This document shows positions 15,957 through 24,544 of a DNA stretch of 61,339 nucleotides, in pieces. Every line of letters begins with the position of its first letter. The stretch's first letter is position 1. Source of the stretch: Verrucomicrobiota bacterium (GTDB lineage Bacteria > Verrucomicrobiota > Verrucomicrobiia > Opitutales > Opitutaceae); assembly GCA_028293545.1 (NCBI GenBank), contig JAQGOP010000019.1, positions 1 to 61,339 of the forward strand, read 5' to 3'. The notes beneath the pieces are model-generated. The model had not been told where the DNA came from. It was given only the letters and a program-made list of their open reading frames with translations, and ran no database searches. The translations under genes and the position numbers were made by a program.

Positions 15957-16606
15957 TGCAGGTATTTTCCCAAGCGCGAAAAGCCCATCTCGCTCGCATA
16001 CCGGATCAACTTCGGGGTGCTGTGGATGTTTAGCTTGTTCATGATATCGCGACGCCGCGACTGCGCCGTCGCCGGCTTCAAACCAACCGCTTCGGCGACT
16101 TCCTCATCCGTGTACGCATTGCCGATCAGGCTCAAAATCTGTTGCTCGTACTCCGACAGTACGAGGTAAAATGCCCGCGGATCGCATCGCAGATCCTCCA
16201 GCACCGTCGTCATGACGGACGCAAAATAACCTTCGCCGCCGAGCACGGCCGAAATCGCCCGCTTCAGCATTTCGACCGACTGCTCCCGCTTGTCCACGAA
16301 GCCGTGCAGCCTCAGGTCGCGCACCCGAAACATCGTCAACGGGTCCCGCAACGCCGAGATCGCGATCACCCGCGCTCGCGGCTGCCGGCGCAATATCTCC
16401 GCGGCCACGGCCAGGCCATCAACATCGGGGAGCGAAATATCGAGTAAAACCAAATCCGGTTCCGCTGCCAGGATTGCCGCCAGCCCGCTGCGTCCGGTCG
16501 ACTCCCGAACAACCACCGTCGCAAAAAACTCCCGTTCGCAAACCGTCGCCAGCAAATCGCTGGTGATCACCTCGTCCTCAACGATTGCAATCCGCGGCGT
16601 AGCCAT
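15950..16606 (-). CDS. NarL/FixJ-type response regulator
   Basis: A 218-residue protein. The receiver domain has DE at 11-12, Asp56 in LVLLDISLPDVDG and a Lys in FVDKREQS. The C-terminal LuxR-like HTH (about 150-210) contains LSEYEQQILSLIGNAYTDEE and VGLKPATAQSRRRDIMNKL. No kinase is adjacent, so it is an orphan regulator here. Its last codons lie in a palindromic repeat that gives the TAG stop. The 655-bp stretch upstream carries a large composite repeat, and the promoter should lie next to 16607. Confidence 0.9.
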   Translation of the reverse strand: MATPRIAIVEDEVITSDLLATVCEREFFATVVVRESTGRSGLAAILAAEPDLVLLDISLPDVDGLAVAAEILRRQPRARVIAISALRDPLTMFRVRDLRLHGFVDKREQSVEMLKRAISAVLGGEGYFASVMTTVLEDLRCDPRAFYLVLSEYEQQILSLIGNAYTDEEVAEAVGLKPATAQSRRRDIMNKLNIHSTPKLIRYASEMGFSRLGKYLQK

Positions 16607-16784
16607 TGTCGCGACCGCTTATTCCCCAAATGCAAAACGTTTTGTAGACATCACAAAAAATGAGTATCCACCTTTCCCGCGTGCAAGGCCGCATTTGGAC
16701 ACAGCGCCGAAACACCGCGGAATTGAAAACGAGAGGCGCGAGAAATCACGTTTGGATGAAAATGCGCGGCAAATCCGTCCGAAC

Positions 16785-17126
16785 GTAGCGCGGGCGGCCC
16801 GCCTGCTTTCGAAGTAGCGCGTAGCGAGTAGCGGGTAGCGCGTAGCGAGTAGGTCCGATCGAATCCCAATCCGTTTGAACAGAAGGCAACGAAGGTAACG
16901 AAGTGAGGTCCCAGTGTGCGGAATCGCTCGTGCCCTAAACGATCTATGTTCCGGGTGGTCGGCGTGATCGTTCGTCCCCTTTACGATTATGTCTGGAGGG
17001 TTCGAAACCCACACGCCAAAGGCACGATCGATTACGCGGACCCGCAACTCTTCGTTACCTTCGTTGCCTTCTGTTCAAATGGATTGGGATTCTCACTTCG
17101 CGAAGCAGGCGCGCCGCCAGCGTTAC
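16785..17126. repeat. Composite inverted repeat bounded by palindromic repeats
   Basis: The left end (16785-16806) is a family-1 palindrome, followed at 16807-16852 by tandem GTAGCG-type units. The right end (17105-17126) is a decayed inverted copy of the palindrome. Inside are inverted arms at 16862-16903 and 17050-17091 that pair over 42 positions with a single mismatch, enclosing 146 bp. No gene is seen in the centre. It is a MITE/REPIN-like non-coding element by structure. Confidence 0.8.
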
Positions 17127-17224
17127 TCCCCTAACGGACACCCCGCCCCTGAAATCAAGGGCTCCGCACGTTATACAAATTATCCATTGAACTGGCGCAG
17201 CCGCTTCCGCACGGTGCTGGCCCC

Positions 17225-17239
17225 TCTAGACGCTCTAGA
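17225..17239. promoter_or_regulatory. Palindromic operator candidate before the MacAB-like unit
   Basis: The sequence contains CTAGA-CGC-TCTAG with one further matching base on each side and C-run/G-run flanks. It lies 22 bp upstream of the ATG at 17262. The same CTAGA-N3-TCTAG pattern lies directly before the ADOP permease at 25867. The CTAG tetramer is rare in this GC-rich DNA. Confidence 0.5.
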
Positions 17240-17261
17240 TGGGGAGCGACCCAACCCCGAG

Positions 17262-18335
17262 ATGCCCACCCCACCCGTTCTCGTGCGCACCCTCGGCGTG
17301 CTCGCCCTGGCCTTGCTCGCAGCTTGCGGGCGCCCCGATCCCGCGACGGCCGCGAGCGCGGCCATCCGCACCGCGCGCGTGGCCACCCACGACATCACCG
17401 ACACCGTGGAAATCACCGGCGAAGTCGTGCCCGTCGTGCTCACCGAGATCAAATCCGAGATCAGCGGCCGCGTCGTCCGTGTCCATGCCCAGCCGGGCGA
17501 CCGCGTGAAGTCCGCCGCAATCCTCGTCGAACTCGACCAGACCCAGCTCGAGAGCGAGTTGCACGAAGCGGAACGCCTCGTCGAAGCCGCCGGGATTTCC
17601 GGCGAGCACATGATCCGCGAACTTAAACGCCTCGAGCGCCTGCACACCTCGTCGGTCGCAACCGAAAAGGAACTCCTCGACGCCCAGGTGAACCGCGACC
17701 TCGCCGTCAACAACCTCGAGGTCCTCCGCGCGCGCCTCGACGCCGCCAAGGAACGCCTCGCCAAGGCCGTGATCCGCGCGCCGCACGACGGCGTGATCCT
17801 CCAGCACACCCTGCGCGCCGGCCAGGTCATCGTCGGCGCCACCTCGTTTTCCCAAGGCACCGTGCTGATGCAGGTCGCCGACCTCACGCACCTGCTCGTT
17901 GAAACCAAGATCAACGAAATCGACTCCCCCCGGGTCCTGCCGGACATGAAGGCCAAGATCACCTTCGATACGATCCGTGACGTCACCTACGCCGGCATCA
18001 TCGAAACCGTCGCGCCTTCCGCGACCGTCGTCGACCAGGTCCGCGTTTTCCTTGTGCGCATCCGCTTCGACGGCGCCGATGCCCGCATCAAGCCCGGCAT
18101 CAGCGCCAACGTTTCCCTTCCCGTCGAGGAAGTGCACGGGGTCCCCGCCGTGCCGCTCGCCGCCATCTTCATGGACGGGCCCCGCCGCTTTGTTTACCGC
18201 AAGGAGGGCACCGACTTCGTGCGCGTGCCCGTCGCCATCGGCGTCAACGACCTCGACTGGGTCGAGGTCCGCTCCGGCCTGAAGGCCAACGACGAAATCG
18301 CCCTGATGCGCCCGACGGCTTCCCGCGACCAGTAA
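17262..18335 (+). CDS. HlyD/MacA-family membrane fusion lipoprotein
   Basis: A 357-residue periplasmic adaptor. A lipoprotein signal (LGVLALALLAACG) is followed by the MFP pattern: a barrel-sandwich half (VEITGEVVPVVLTEIKSEIS, GRVVRVHAQPGDRVK), a helical hairpin (about 90-160), the second half-motif (VIRAPHDGVILQHTLRAGQVI) and beta-barrel domains. It links the inner-membrane ABC exporter encoded just downstream with an outer-membrane channel not present here. The ATG at 17262 is chosen because it starts the signal peptide; upstream in-frame sequence lies in the repeat element. Confidence 0.92.
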   Translation: MPTPPVLVRTLGVLALALLAACGRPDPATAASAAIRTARVATHDITDTVEITGEVVPVVLTEIKSEISGRVVRVHAQPGDRVKSAAILVELDQTQLESELHEAERLVEAAGISGEHMIRELKRLERLHTSSVATEKELLDAQVNRDLAVNNLEVLRARLDAAKERLAKAVIRAPHDGVILQHTLRAGQVIVGATSFSQGTVLMQVADLTHLLVETKINEIDSPRVLPDMKAKITFDTIRDVTYAGIIETVAPSATVVDQVRVFLVRIRFDGADARIKPGISANVSLPVEEVHGVPAVPLAAIFMDGPRRFVYRKEGTDFVRVPVAIGVNDLDWVEVRSGLKANDEIALMRPTASRDQ

Positions 18336-18348
18336 GGTTTTCCCGCGC

Positions 18349-19038
18349 ATGACGACGCCGCCGACCCCGCTCATCGAACTGGTGGACGTGCGGAAAACCT
18401 ACCGCATGGGCGACGAGGACGTCCATGCGCTCGCGGGCGTCACGCTGTCGATCGCGAAAGGCGAGTTCGTCGCCGTCGTCGGCCCCTCCGGTTCCGGGAA
18501 GAGCACGCTGATGCACCTCCTCGGGTTCATGGATCGCCCGACGTCCGGCCGGCTGATCTTTGACCAGGAAGACGTTTCGCAGCTCAGCTCCTCCGCCCAG
18601 GCCACGCACCGCGCGCGCAAGTTGGGTTTCGTTTTCCAGTCGTTCAACCTCCTGCCGCGCCTGTCCGTCACGGACAATATTCTGCTGCCCTTGAGCTATG
18701 CCCGCGACGGCCGGAAAAACGGCGCCCGCCGCGCCGCCGAGGTGCTCGACCGCGTGGGCCTGTCCCATCGCGCGCGCCACCGGCCCAACCAGCTTTCCGG
18801 CGGCGAACGCCAGCGCGCCGCGATCGCGCGGGCGCTCGTCAATTCCCCGCAGCTGATCCTCGCCGATGAACCCACCGGCAACCTCGACGACCAAAACGTC
18901 GAACGCGTGCTCGAGCTTTTTCGCGAGCTGCACGCCGAAGGCCAGACGATCGTGCTCGTGACGCACGATGTGAATGTCGCGGCGACCGCGAGCCGCCAGA
19001 TCCGGATGCAAAACGGCCGGGTTGTCCCGCCGGCCTAG
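18349..19038 (+). CDS. ABC transporter ATP-binding protein (MacB/LolD type)
   Basis: A 229-residue ATPase with Walker A GPSGSGKST (45-53), Q-loop region FVFQSFNLLPRLSVTDNI, signature LSGGERQRAAIARAL, Walker B LILADEPTGNLD and switch His in LVTHDVN. The pattern is that of the MacB/LolD group, which serves mechanotransmission exporters rather than classical importers. It lies 13 bp after the fusion-protein gene and is followed by two separate permease genes. Confidence 0.95.
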   Translation: MTTPPTPLIELVDVRKTYRMGDEDVHALAGVTLSIAKGEFVAVVGPSGSGKSTLMHLLGFMDRPTSGRLIFDQEDVSQLSSSAQATHRARKLGFVFQSFNLLPRLSVTDNILLPLSYARDGRKNGARRAAEVLDRVGLSHRARHRPNQLSGGERQRAAIARALVNSPQLILADEPTGNLDDQNVERVLELFRELHAEGQTIVLVTHDVNVAATASRQIRMQNGRVVPPA

Positions 19039-19042
19039 CGCG

Positions 19043-20272
19043 ATGAACGCGTTCAGCGAGGGCATGGTTCAGGGCTTCCGCGAAATCCGCGCGAACCCGT
19101 TCCGCGCCGGCCTCACGATGCTCGCCGTGGCCCTCGGCGTCGCGGCGCTCGTGGCGATGCTCGGGGTGCTGGAATCGATGCTGGGCACCATGAAGACCTA
19201 CAACACGACGCGCGGCGGGCTGACGAAAATCTCCGTGATCGACCAGGCCGTCCCCGTCGAGCAGGCGCATTTGAAATACCTCTCGGGCGGCCGCTCCCTC
19301 CGCGACGTCGAGGCCCTGCGCCGGCATGCTTCGTTGGTGCGCAACGTTTCCCCGGAAGTGAATCTCAGCTGGCAGCCGATCGCGCACACGGATCGCTCGG
19401 ATTGGGCGATGATCCACGGCTCGACCCCGGCCATCGCCGCGCTCTACGAACTTGAGGTGGCGCGGGGGCGTTTCCTCAGCGAACTCGACGTCGAGCAATT
19501 CGCGCCCGTCTGCGTGATCGGGGCCGAATCCGCGCTGCAGATTTTTCCCCCGGGCGAGCCGGTCGTCGGCCAGAAGGTAAGGATCGGCGCCCACGCCTTC
19601 ACCGTGGTCGGCCTCCTTCAGCGCTACGAGTCGCGCCAGGCCGGGCGCAACGCGTTGTGGCGGCGCAACTGGTCGATTTGGATTCCCATCACGACCGCCC
19701 AGAAGCGGTTCACGGGCAAGCGGCGCATCGACAGCCTCGAGATGCAGGTCGAGGACCTCGCGCAACTGATCCCCGCGATGGACCAGGTCGAGAGCATCGT
19801 GCGCCCGATGCATCGCTGGGTCCGCGATTTCAAGGTGGATAACCAGCTCGCGAGCCTGCAGGACGTCGGCCGGCAGCAGGAACGCCTGCGCGCCTCCCTC
19901 GGCGGCGTGGCGGCGTTGTCGCTCGTGATCGGCGGCATCGGCGTGATGAGCGTCATGCTCGCAGGGGTGAACGACCGGATCCGCGAAATCGGCGTGCGCA
20001 AGGCGCTGGGCGCGCAGCACGCGGATATTTTTCTCCAGTTCCTTTTCGAATCCGTCGGTGTGAGCCTGCTCGGCGGCCTCTTCGGCGTCGTCGGCGGCAT
20101 CGGGCTGGTTCGGATCCTGGGCCGAATCATGGTCGAGCAGCCGCCGGTGCTGATGGCCAGCGCGCTCTACCTGGGAGCGGCGGCGAGCATCGTCACCGGG
20201 CTGCTCGCAGGAATTTATCCCGCCTTGCGCGCCGCCGCGCTCGAACCGATCGACGCGCTGCGCGCCGAATAA
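19043..20272 (+). CDS. MacB-type ABC permease (first)
   Basis: A 409-residue FtsX-like permease. One N-terminal membrane helix (FRAGLTMLAVALGVAALVAM), a large periplasmic domain (about 45-280) and three C-terminal helices with the conserved signature GGIGVMSVMLAGVNDRIREI and GVRKALGAQ. The start is the ATG at 19043, just after the ATPase stop. Two distinct permeases follow one ATPase, so the transporter may be heterodimeric. Exporters of this kind move peptides, macrolides or lipoproteins; the substrate here is unknown. Confidence 0.92.
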   Translation: MNAFSEGMVQGFREIRANPFRAGLTMLAVALGVAALVAMLGVLESMLGTMKTYNTTRGGLTKISVIDQAVPVEQAHLKYLSGGRSLRDVEALRRHASLVRNVSPEVNLSWQPIAHTDRSDWAMIHGSTPAIAALYELEVARGRFLSELDVEQFAPVCVIGAESALQIFPPGEPVVGQKVRIGAHAFTVVGLLQRYESRQAGRNALWRRNWSIWIPITTAQKRFTGKRRIDSLEMQVEDLAQLIPAMDQVESIVRPMHRWVRDFKVDNQLASLQDVGRQQERLRASLGGVAALSLVIGGIGVMSVMLAGVNDRIREIGVRKALGAQHADIFLQFLFESVGVSLLGGLFGVVGGIGLVRILGRIMVEQPPVLMASALYLGAAASIVTGLLAGIYPALRAAALEPIDALRAE

Positions 20273-20278
20273 ATCGCC

Positions 20279-21523
20279 ATGCTCCTCCTGAACGGCATGC
20301 GCGACGGTTGGCGCGAGATCGTGGCCCACCCGATCCGATCGCTGCTCACGATGTTCGGGCTGATCTGCGGCGTCGCTTCGCTGATCGCGATGATCGGCAT
20401 GGTGCACGGGATGCTCGCGGGCTGGCGCGCCTCGCTCTACGAGATGGGCGGGCTGGAAAAAATCGGCAGCGAATGGGCCCGCCCGCCGGAATACCAAAAG
20501 CATCTCGCCGGGATCTCCCCCGGCCGCACGGTGCGCGACGTGCGCGCGGTGTTTCGCAATGTCCCGGGCGTGACGCACATCTCGCCCGAGTTCGCGATCG
20601 ACGAGTACGGCGGCACGGAAGCGCGGCGCAAGGGCCGCAGCTCGCCCGACAACCTGGTCTACGGCGTGGTGCCCGATGTGCTGGCGATCAACCGATACGA
20701 CATCGAGCACGGCCGCTTTATCACCGCGCTCGACAGCGACCGCGGCCGCTGCGTGGCCGTGATCGGCACCCAGGTCGTCCAGGATCTTTTCAGCCCAACG
20801 GAAAACCCGCTCGGGCAGACGATCGAGGTGAAGGGAAAACCGTTCAAGGTCATCGGCATTTTCAAGGAGTGCGTGTTCATGCAGGGCGGGCGCAACGTGG
20901 TCGCCTCCAAAAACCGCGTCGTGTGCCTGCCGCTCGCAACGGCGCTGCTGCGTTTCAACGGTTCCTCGCCGCGGCTGACCTGGTTGAATTTTCGCGCGGG
21001 CGACATCGACCGCCTCGATGCAATCGTCGACGCCATCCAGAACACCCTCGTGATCATGCACCGGGGCGTGCTGGATTTCACGCTCGAGACCGAAGAAGAG
21101 CGTGCGATCGCGTTTCATCGGGCCGAGCGCAGCCTGAAGACCTCGATGGGCGGCGTCTCCGCCATTTCCCTCTTCGTCGGCGGCATCGTCGTGATGAACA
21201 TCATGCTGGCGTCGATCAAGGAGCGCATTCGGGAGATCGGGGTGCGCAAGGCGCTCGGCGCGCGGCGGCGGGACATATTTCTCCAGGTGATGGCCGAGGC
21301 GCTCACCATTAGCGCGGTCGGCGGCGTGGTGGGTGTGGTCGCGGGCGCCGGGCTGATCAGCCTGCTGACTTGGCTCCTTCCCGGGCAGCCGCCGCCGGTG
21401 TTGATCCCCTCGGCGATGGTCCTGGGATTTTCCGCGAGCCTCATCACCGGGATCATCGCGGGGATTTACCCGGCTTTTACGGCCGCGTTCCTCGATCCGA
21501 TCGAGGCGCTCCAGTATGACTAG
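20279..21523 (+). CDS. MacB-type ABC permease (second)
   Basis: A 414-residue paralogue of the preceding permease with the same topology: helix 1 (LLTMFGLICGVASLIAMIGM), periplasmic domain, then FVGGIVVMNIMLASIKERI and GVRKALGARRRDIF. It begins 6 bp after the first permease. The two differ strongly in the periplasmic domain, which fits a heterodimer rather than a recent duplication. The last gene of the unit. Confidence 0.92.
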   Translation: MLLLNGMRDGWREIVAHPIRSLLTMFGLICGVASLIAMIGMVHGMLAGWRASLYEMGGLEKIGSEWARPPEYQKHLAGISPGRTVRDVRAVFRNVPGVTHISPEFAIDEYGGTEARRKGRSSPDNLVYGVVPDVLAINRYDIEHGRFITALDSDRGRCVAVIGTQVVQDLFSPTENPLGQTIEVKGKPFKVIGIFKECVFMQGGRNVVASKNRVVCLPLATALLRFNGSSPRLTWLNFRAGDIDRLDAIVDAIQNTLVIMHRGVLDFTLETEEERAIAFHRAERSLKTSMGGVSAISLFVGGIVVMNIMLASIKERIREIGVRKALGARRRDIFLQVMAEALTISAVGGVVGVVAGAGLISLLTWLLPGQPPPVLIPSAMVLGFSASLITGIIAGIYPAFTAAFLDPIEALQYD

Positions 21524-21818
21524 AGAGCCTGAGAAAGTTGAAGGTTGAGAGAGCGGGAAGTTGAACGGGATCGAGCTCGAGCCGGGAAAGGCCGGTCTTT
21601 CAGCTCTCAAACCCACTCCCTCAACTGCCGGACGGGGGCGAAGGTGAAAGAGGGTATCCGGCACGAGGCCAGGGCAGGGCTTTCAACTTTCATCCGTCCC
21701 CCTTGCAGCTGTCCGCCGGACAATCACCTGCGCGCACGCGCACTCAGGCTTGAGTCCGGCGGGATAAAGTCGTTGTTAGTCCACGCATCCGCGGCTTTGG
21801 TTCGAACGTAGTTGGGTT
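21524..21818. other. Intergenic region with TTCAACTTTC-type repeats
   Basis: The 295 bp hold no gene that I can support. GAAAGTTGAA near 21532 and TTCAACTTTC near 21683 face each other, and the same words recur at 56530-56560. This looks like another dispersed low-complexity repeat. The promoter of the regulator at 21819 should be near the right end. Confidence 0.4.
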
Positions 21819-22301
21819 ATGATGATCAGCCGCCGTTTTTCCGTGACCTCGCCCACCTCACCTTCCACCCCGCCCGCCGCTCCCCGTTCGATTCTGATCG
21901 TCGACGACGATCCGGCGATGGGCGCGGCATTGCGCCACTCGATCGGCGCCGCCGGCTACAACGTCGTCGTGGCAACCTGCGGCAAGGAAGCACTGGCGAT
22001 GGCGAACGATGAGACGATCGATGCCGCGCTGATCGATTTCGAAATGGCTCCGATGGACGGCATCGAGTTGTGCCGCCAGCTGATCAGCCGGAAGCCGAAG
22101 TCGAAACCTTTCCCGATTTGGATCATGACCGGCGGTTTTTCCGCCGATCGCTGGGCCGCGGCGATCAAGGCCGGAGCGATCGACCTTTTCCCGAAACCGT
22201 TCGAGCGCGAGCGTTTCCTGGGCGAGCTGACGATGGCCTGGGCCGCGAGCCAGTCCGGCCGCCCGAACGCCGCCGACGGCATCCGCCTGGTGCCGACCTG
22301 A
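21819..22301 (+). CDS. Single-domain response regulator
   Basis: A 160-residue protein with a Ser/Thr/Pro-rich leader of about 23 residues and then a complete receiver domain: DDDP (29-32), Asp73 in ALIDFEMAPMDG and Lys in FPKPFERE. No output domain follows. Such proteins pass phosphoryl groups on or act by binding other proteins. There is no kinase next to it. An internal start shortly before PRSILIVDDD is possible, as the leader is not part of the fold. Confidence 0.85.
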   Translation: MMISRRFSVTSPTSPSTPPAAPRSILIVDDDPAMGAALRHSIGAAGYNVVVATCGKEALAMANDETIDAALIDFEMAPMDGIELCRQLISRKPKSKPFPIWIMTGGFSADRWAAAIKAGAIDLFPKPFERERFLGELTMAWAASQSGRPNAADGIRLVPT

Positions 22302-22325
22302 GGTCGGGCGCGGTCTCCGACCCGT
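22301..22325. repeat. Short hairpin repeat, second copy
   Basis: GGTCGGGCGCGGTCTCCGAC can fold into a GC hairpin and matches the copy at 14256-14279 over about 18 bases. It begins at the stop codon of the response regulator and might help end its transcript, but there is no T tract. Confidence 0.55.
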
Positions 22326-22503
22326 CGCTGGGAAACGTCCGTCCTCTGCCATTCGGCAGACTATTGGCCGCAAAGCAGCGCAAGTTTTTCAGCGGCTACG
22401 AAAGGAATTGGGGCGCGCTTTTGAGCGCGCGGGAATTTCGATTCGGAGCTTCGGAAACTTGCGCTGCTTCGCGGACAACATTCCGGAAGGCACCTTCGAA
22501 GTT

Positions 22504-23358
22504 TCACGGGAACTTGGACGCGGGAGCCTGGGGTTTCCCCTTCCCAACTTTCTCCCACCCCCGCTTCGCCACGCGTCGATAATCCGCCGCCGTATCCAGC
22601 TTCAGGCTTTTCTCCTCCACAATCCATCGGACGCGCTCCAAGCGGATCCGGCCGGGCTCGATGGCAAGGCGGTTGAACGAATTCTCCTCCCCGCGACCCC
22701 GCGTCGAGGTCGCAGTGCCCGCCTGCACCACCAGCGCGGAATGACCCGGCACCTTGTACCGCACGGCCGACAACGCATGATGTGAAAGGTGGAGATGACC
22801 GGAGAGGACCAGGTCGACCCCGCACTTGGCCATCGCCGCCATCGCGCCCTCGGCGCCGCCGACCAGTTGCTGGCGATCCTTGTAATCGTCGGGAAGGTCG
22901 AAGGGATGATGCGTCACGACGACCTTCGTCACGCCATCGCCGATCCCGTCGAAGCGCGCGTGGAGTTGCGCGATCTGCCGCGGGTTGAGCCGGCCATACT
23001 TCGTCGTGAGCGACCGCGCGGTGTTCAAGCCTGCGACCGCGATCTCGTCGTCGCGAAAAAACGGCGAGAGGTCGGCGCCGATGTATCGCCGATAGTGGGT
23101 CAGCGGCCGCGCGAACCGCGCGAGCACATTGTAGAACGGGATGTCGTGGTTGCCCGGCACGACGAGCAGCGGGCAGCCGAGCGAATCGAGAAATGCGCGC
23201 GCCGCGGCAAATTGTTTGGGTCGCGCCCGCTGCGTGAGGTCACCGGATACGACGACGAGGTGGGGTTTCGCACCGATGACGAACTCGCGCAGCGGGTCGA
23301 GGATCGACCGGTCCACGCGTCCGAAATGGAGGTCCGAAAGATGAATGAGCGTGCGCAT
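22504..23358 (-). CDS. Calcineurin-like metallophosphoesterase
   Basis: A 284-residue cytoplasmic enzyme with the full metal-binding series: HLSDLHFG (6-13), VVSGDLTQRA near 43, VVPGNHDIPFY near 72, VVTHHPFD near 150 and SGHLHLSHH near 190. These place it in the class III cyclic-nucleotide phosphodiesterase / CpdA-like group by pattern, though the true substrate is unknown. The ATG at 23358 directly precedes the first motif. It lies 2 bp after the lipid-kinase-like gene, so the two form an operon; a link to phospholipid turnover is inferred. Confidence 0.88.
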   Translation of the reverse strand: MRTLIHLSDLHFGRVDRSILDPLREFVIGAKPHLVVVSGDLTQRARPKQFAAARAFLDSLGCPLLVVPGNHDIPFYNVLARFARPLTHYRRYIGADLSPFFRDDEIAVAGLNTARSLTTKYGRLNPRQIAQLHARFDGIGDGVTKVVVTHHPFDLPDDYKDRQQLVGGAEGAMAAMAKCGVDLVLSGHLHLSHHALSAVRYKVPGHSALVVQAGTATSTRGRGEENSFNRLAIEPGRIRLERVRWIVEEKSLKLDTAADYRRVAKRGWEKVGKGKPQAPASKFP

Positions 23359-23360
23359 GG

Positions 23361-24266
23361 TCAGTCCGGTTCTTCCTCCCGAGGCACGCGCACGCGGAGC
23401 GCAGCGGGGCGAATGCGGTAGTGGAGCGGGCTTGTCATCGTCGTGACCTCGCCATCGGTGGCCACGAGCGCGGATCCATGCCGCGTTTCCACCCACGCTT
23501 CCTCCAGCGCCAGGCCGTCGTAGTCGACACTCGGGTCGAGCCGCCCGAAGAGGGCGCGGGCCAGGAGCCGGAAGACTCCCCACCGGCTGGTGTCGCGCGT
23601 GACGTAGAGCCCGAGTTTCCCGTCTTGCAGGGAATTTCGCGTGCCGAGGTCGAACCCCTTCAATTCGTATTCGTTGTTCCCGACAAACACCGAGGGGGTG
23701 CGGCGCGAAATCTTTCGCCCGTCCGCGACAATGCTGACCTGCATCAAGGGATGACGCCGCAGCACATGGAAAAACGCGCGGGCGAACGCCGACCATTTCC
23801 CCCGCCCGAAACGGCGCTGCTCGGCGTCGCGTTCCGAAATCACCAGCGGGTAGAGTCCCAGGCTCGAGGTGTTGAGGAACACGCGGTCGTTTACCTCGGC
23901 GACGTCGACGTGGATGGTCTGGCCGACGATAACCACCCGCACGGCTTCCTCGAGCTCTTGCGGCAGGTGGAGGTCTTTCGAGAAATGATTCAGCGTGCCC
24001 AGCGGCAGCACGCCGAGGGTCTTGTCGGTCCCCACCAGCGCCGCCGCCACGCAGGCCACGGTGCCGTCGCCGCCCGCCGCGACCACGAGGTCGGCCGGCC
24101 CCTGAGCGGCTTTTTCCGCGAGCGACTTGAGGTCATTTTCCCCAGCGAGCCTGATCTCGGCGTCGCGGCCGTTGGCGCGAAACAACTCCTCAAGCTTGGA
24201 TCGGAGCGAATCATCCGCGCCTTTTCCGGAACGGCTGTTCGCGATGACAGTGATGGTTGGGGGCAT
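23361..24266 (-). CDS. Diacylglycerol/sphingosine kinase-family protein
   Basis: A 301-residue protein with the DAGK catalytic pattern: ITVIANSRSGKG at the N-terminus, VVAAGGDGTVACVAAAL near 60 with the nucleotide-binding GGDGT, PLGTLNHFSKDL near 88, and FVGNNEYELKGFDLG near 205. Enzymes of this YegS/DgkB type phosphorylate lipid diols. The ATG at 24266 is preferred to a GTG at 24287 because the fold starts right after it. It is the first gene of a two-gene operon with the phosphoesterase. Confidence 0.9.
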   Translation of the reverse strand: MPPTITVIANSRSGKGADDSLRSKLEELFRANGRDAEIRLAGENDLKSLAEKAAQGPADLVVAAGGDGTVACVAAALVGTDKTLGVLPLGTLNHFSKDLHLPQELEEAVRVVIVGQTIHVDVAEVNDRVFLNTSSLGLYPLVISERDAEQRRFGRGKWSAFARAFFHVLRRHPLMQVSIVADGRKISRRTPSVFVGNNEYELKGFDLGTRNSLQDGKLGLYVTRDTSRWGVFRLLARALFGRLDPSVDYDGLALEEAWVETRHGSALVATDGEVTTMTSPLHYRIRPAALRVRVPREEEPD

Positions 24267-24544
24267 GGGACCGGCCAGCTTGGACACCGGAATCGCTCAC
24301 TCGTCCGGTGCACCCAATCGGAAAAACGCGGCGCAGGCCGCGGGTGGAACGCGTTGTCCCCAACGCGTTGTTCGGCTCCGTCGGCGTTTGAACACAGGCC
24401 GAGTCGCTCACCGCGTGGGGGACAACACGCGCCACCTTACTGCGCGACTCCCAAGTGCTGGCGCGCTGCGGGGTGAACCGTCGCCGGAAATCGCGGTCCA
24501 TGGGCTGATCCGGGTGGCACCGTGTGTCGTCCCATTTACCCACC
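24267..24544. other. Intergenic region with a facing pair of palindromic repeats (family 2)
   Basis: Arms at 24343-24367 and 24412-24436 pair at 21 of 25 positions with a 44-bp spacer; each begins GGTGG and contains GTTGTCCCC. A single related copy lies at 25780-25808. The geometry copies that of the family-1 pair at 38621-38716. The region must also hold two divergent promoters, which I could not place. Confidence 0.6.

Noticed and set aside
18839..21664. A 941-codon open frame on the minus strand
   Set aside because: It is antisense to the ATPase and both permease genes. The product is rich in His, Arg and Asp with no recognisable domain, as expected of antisense frames in high-GC DNA.
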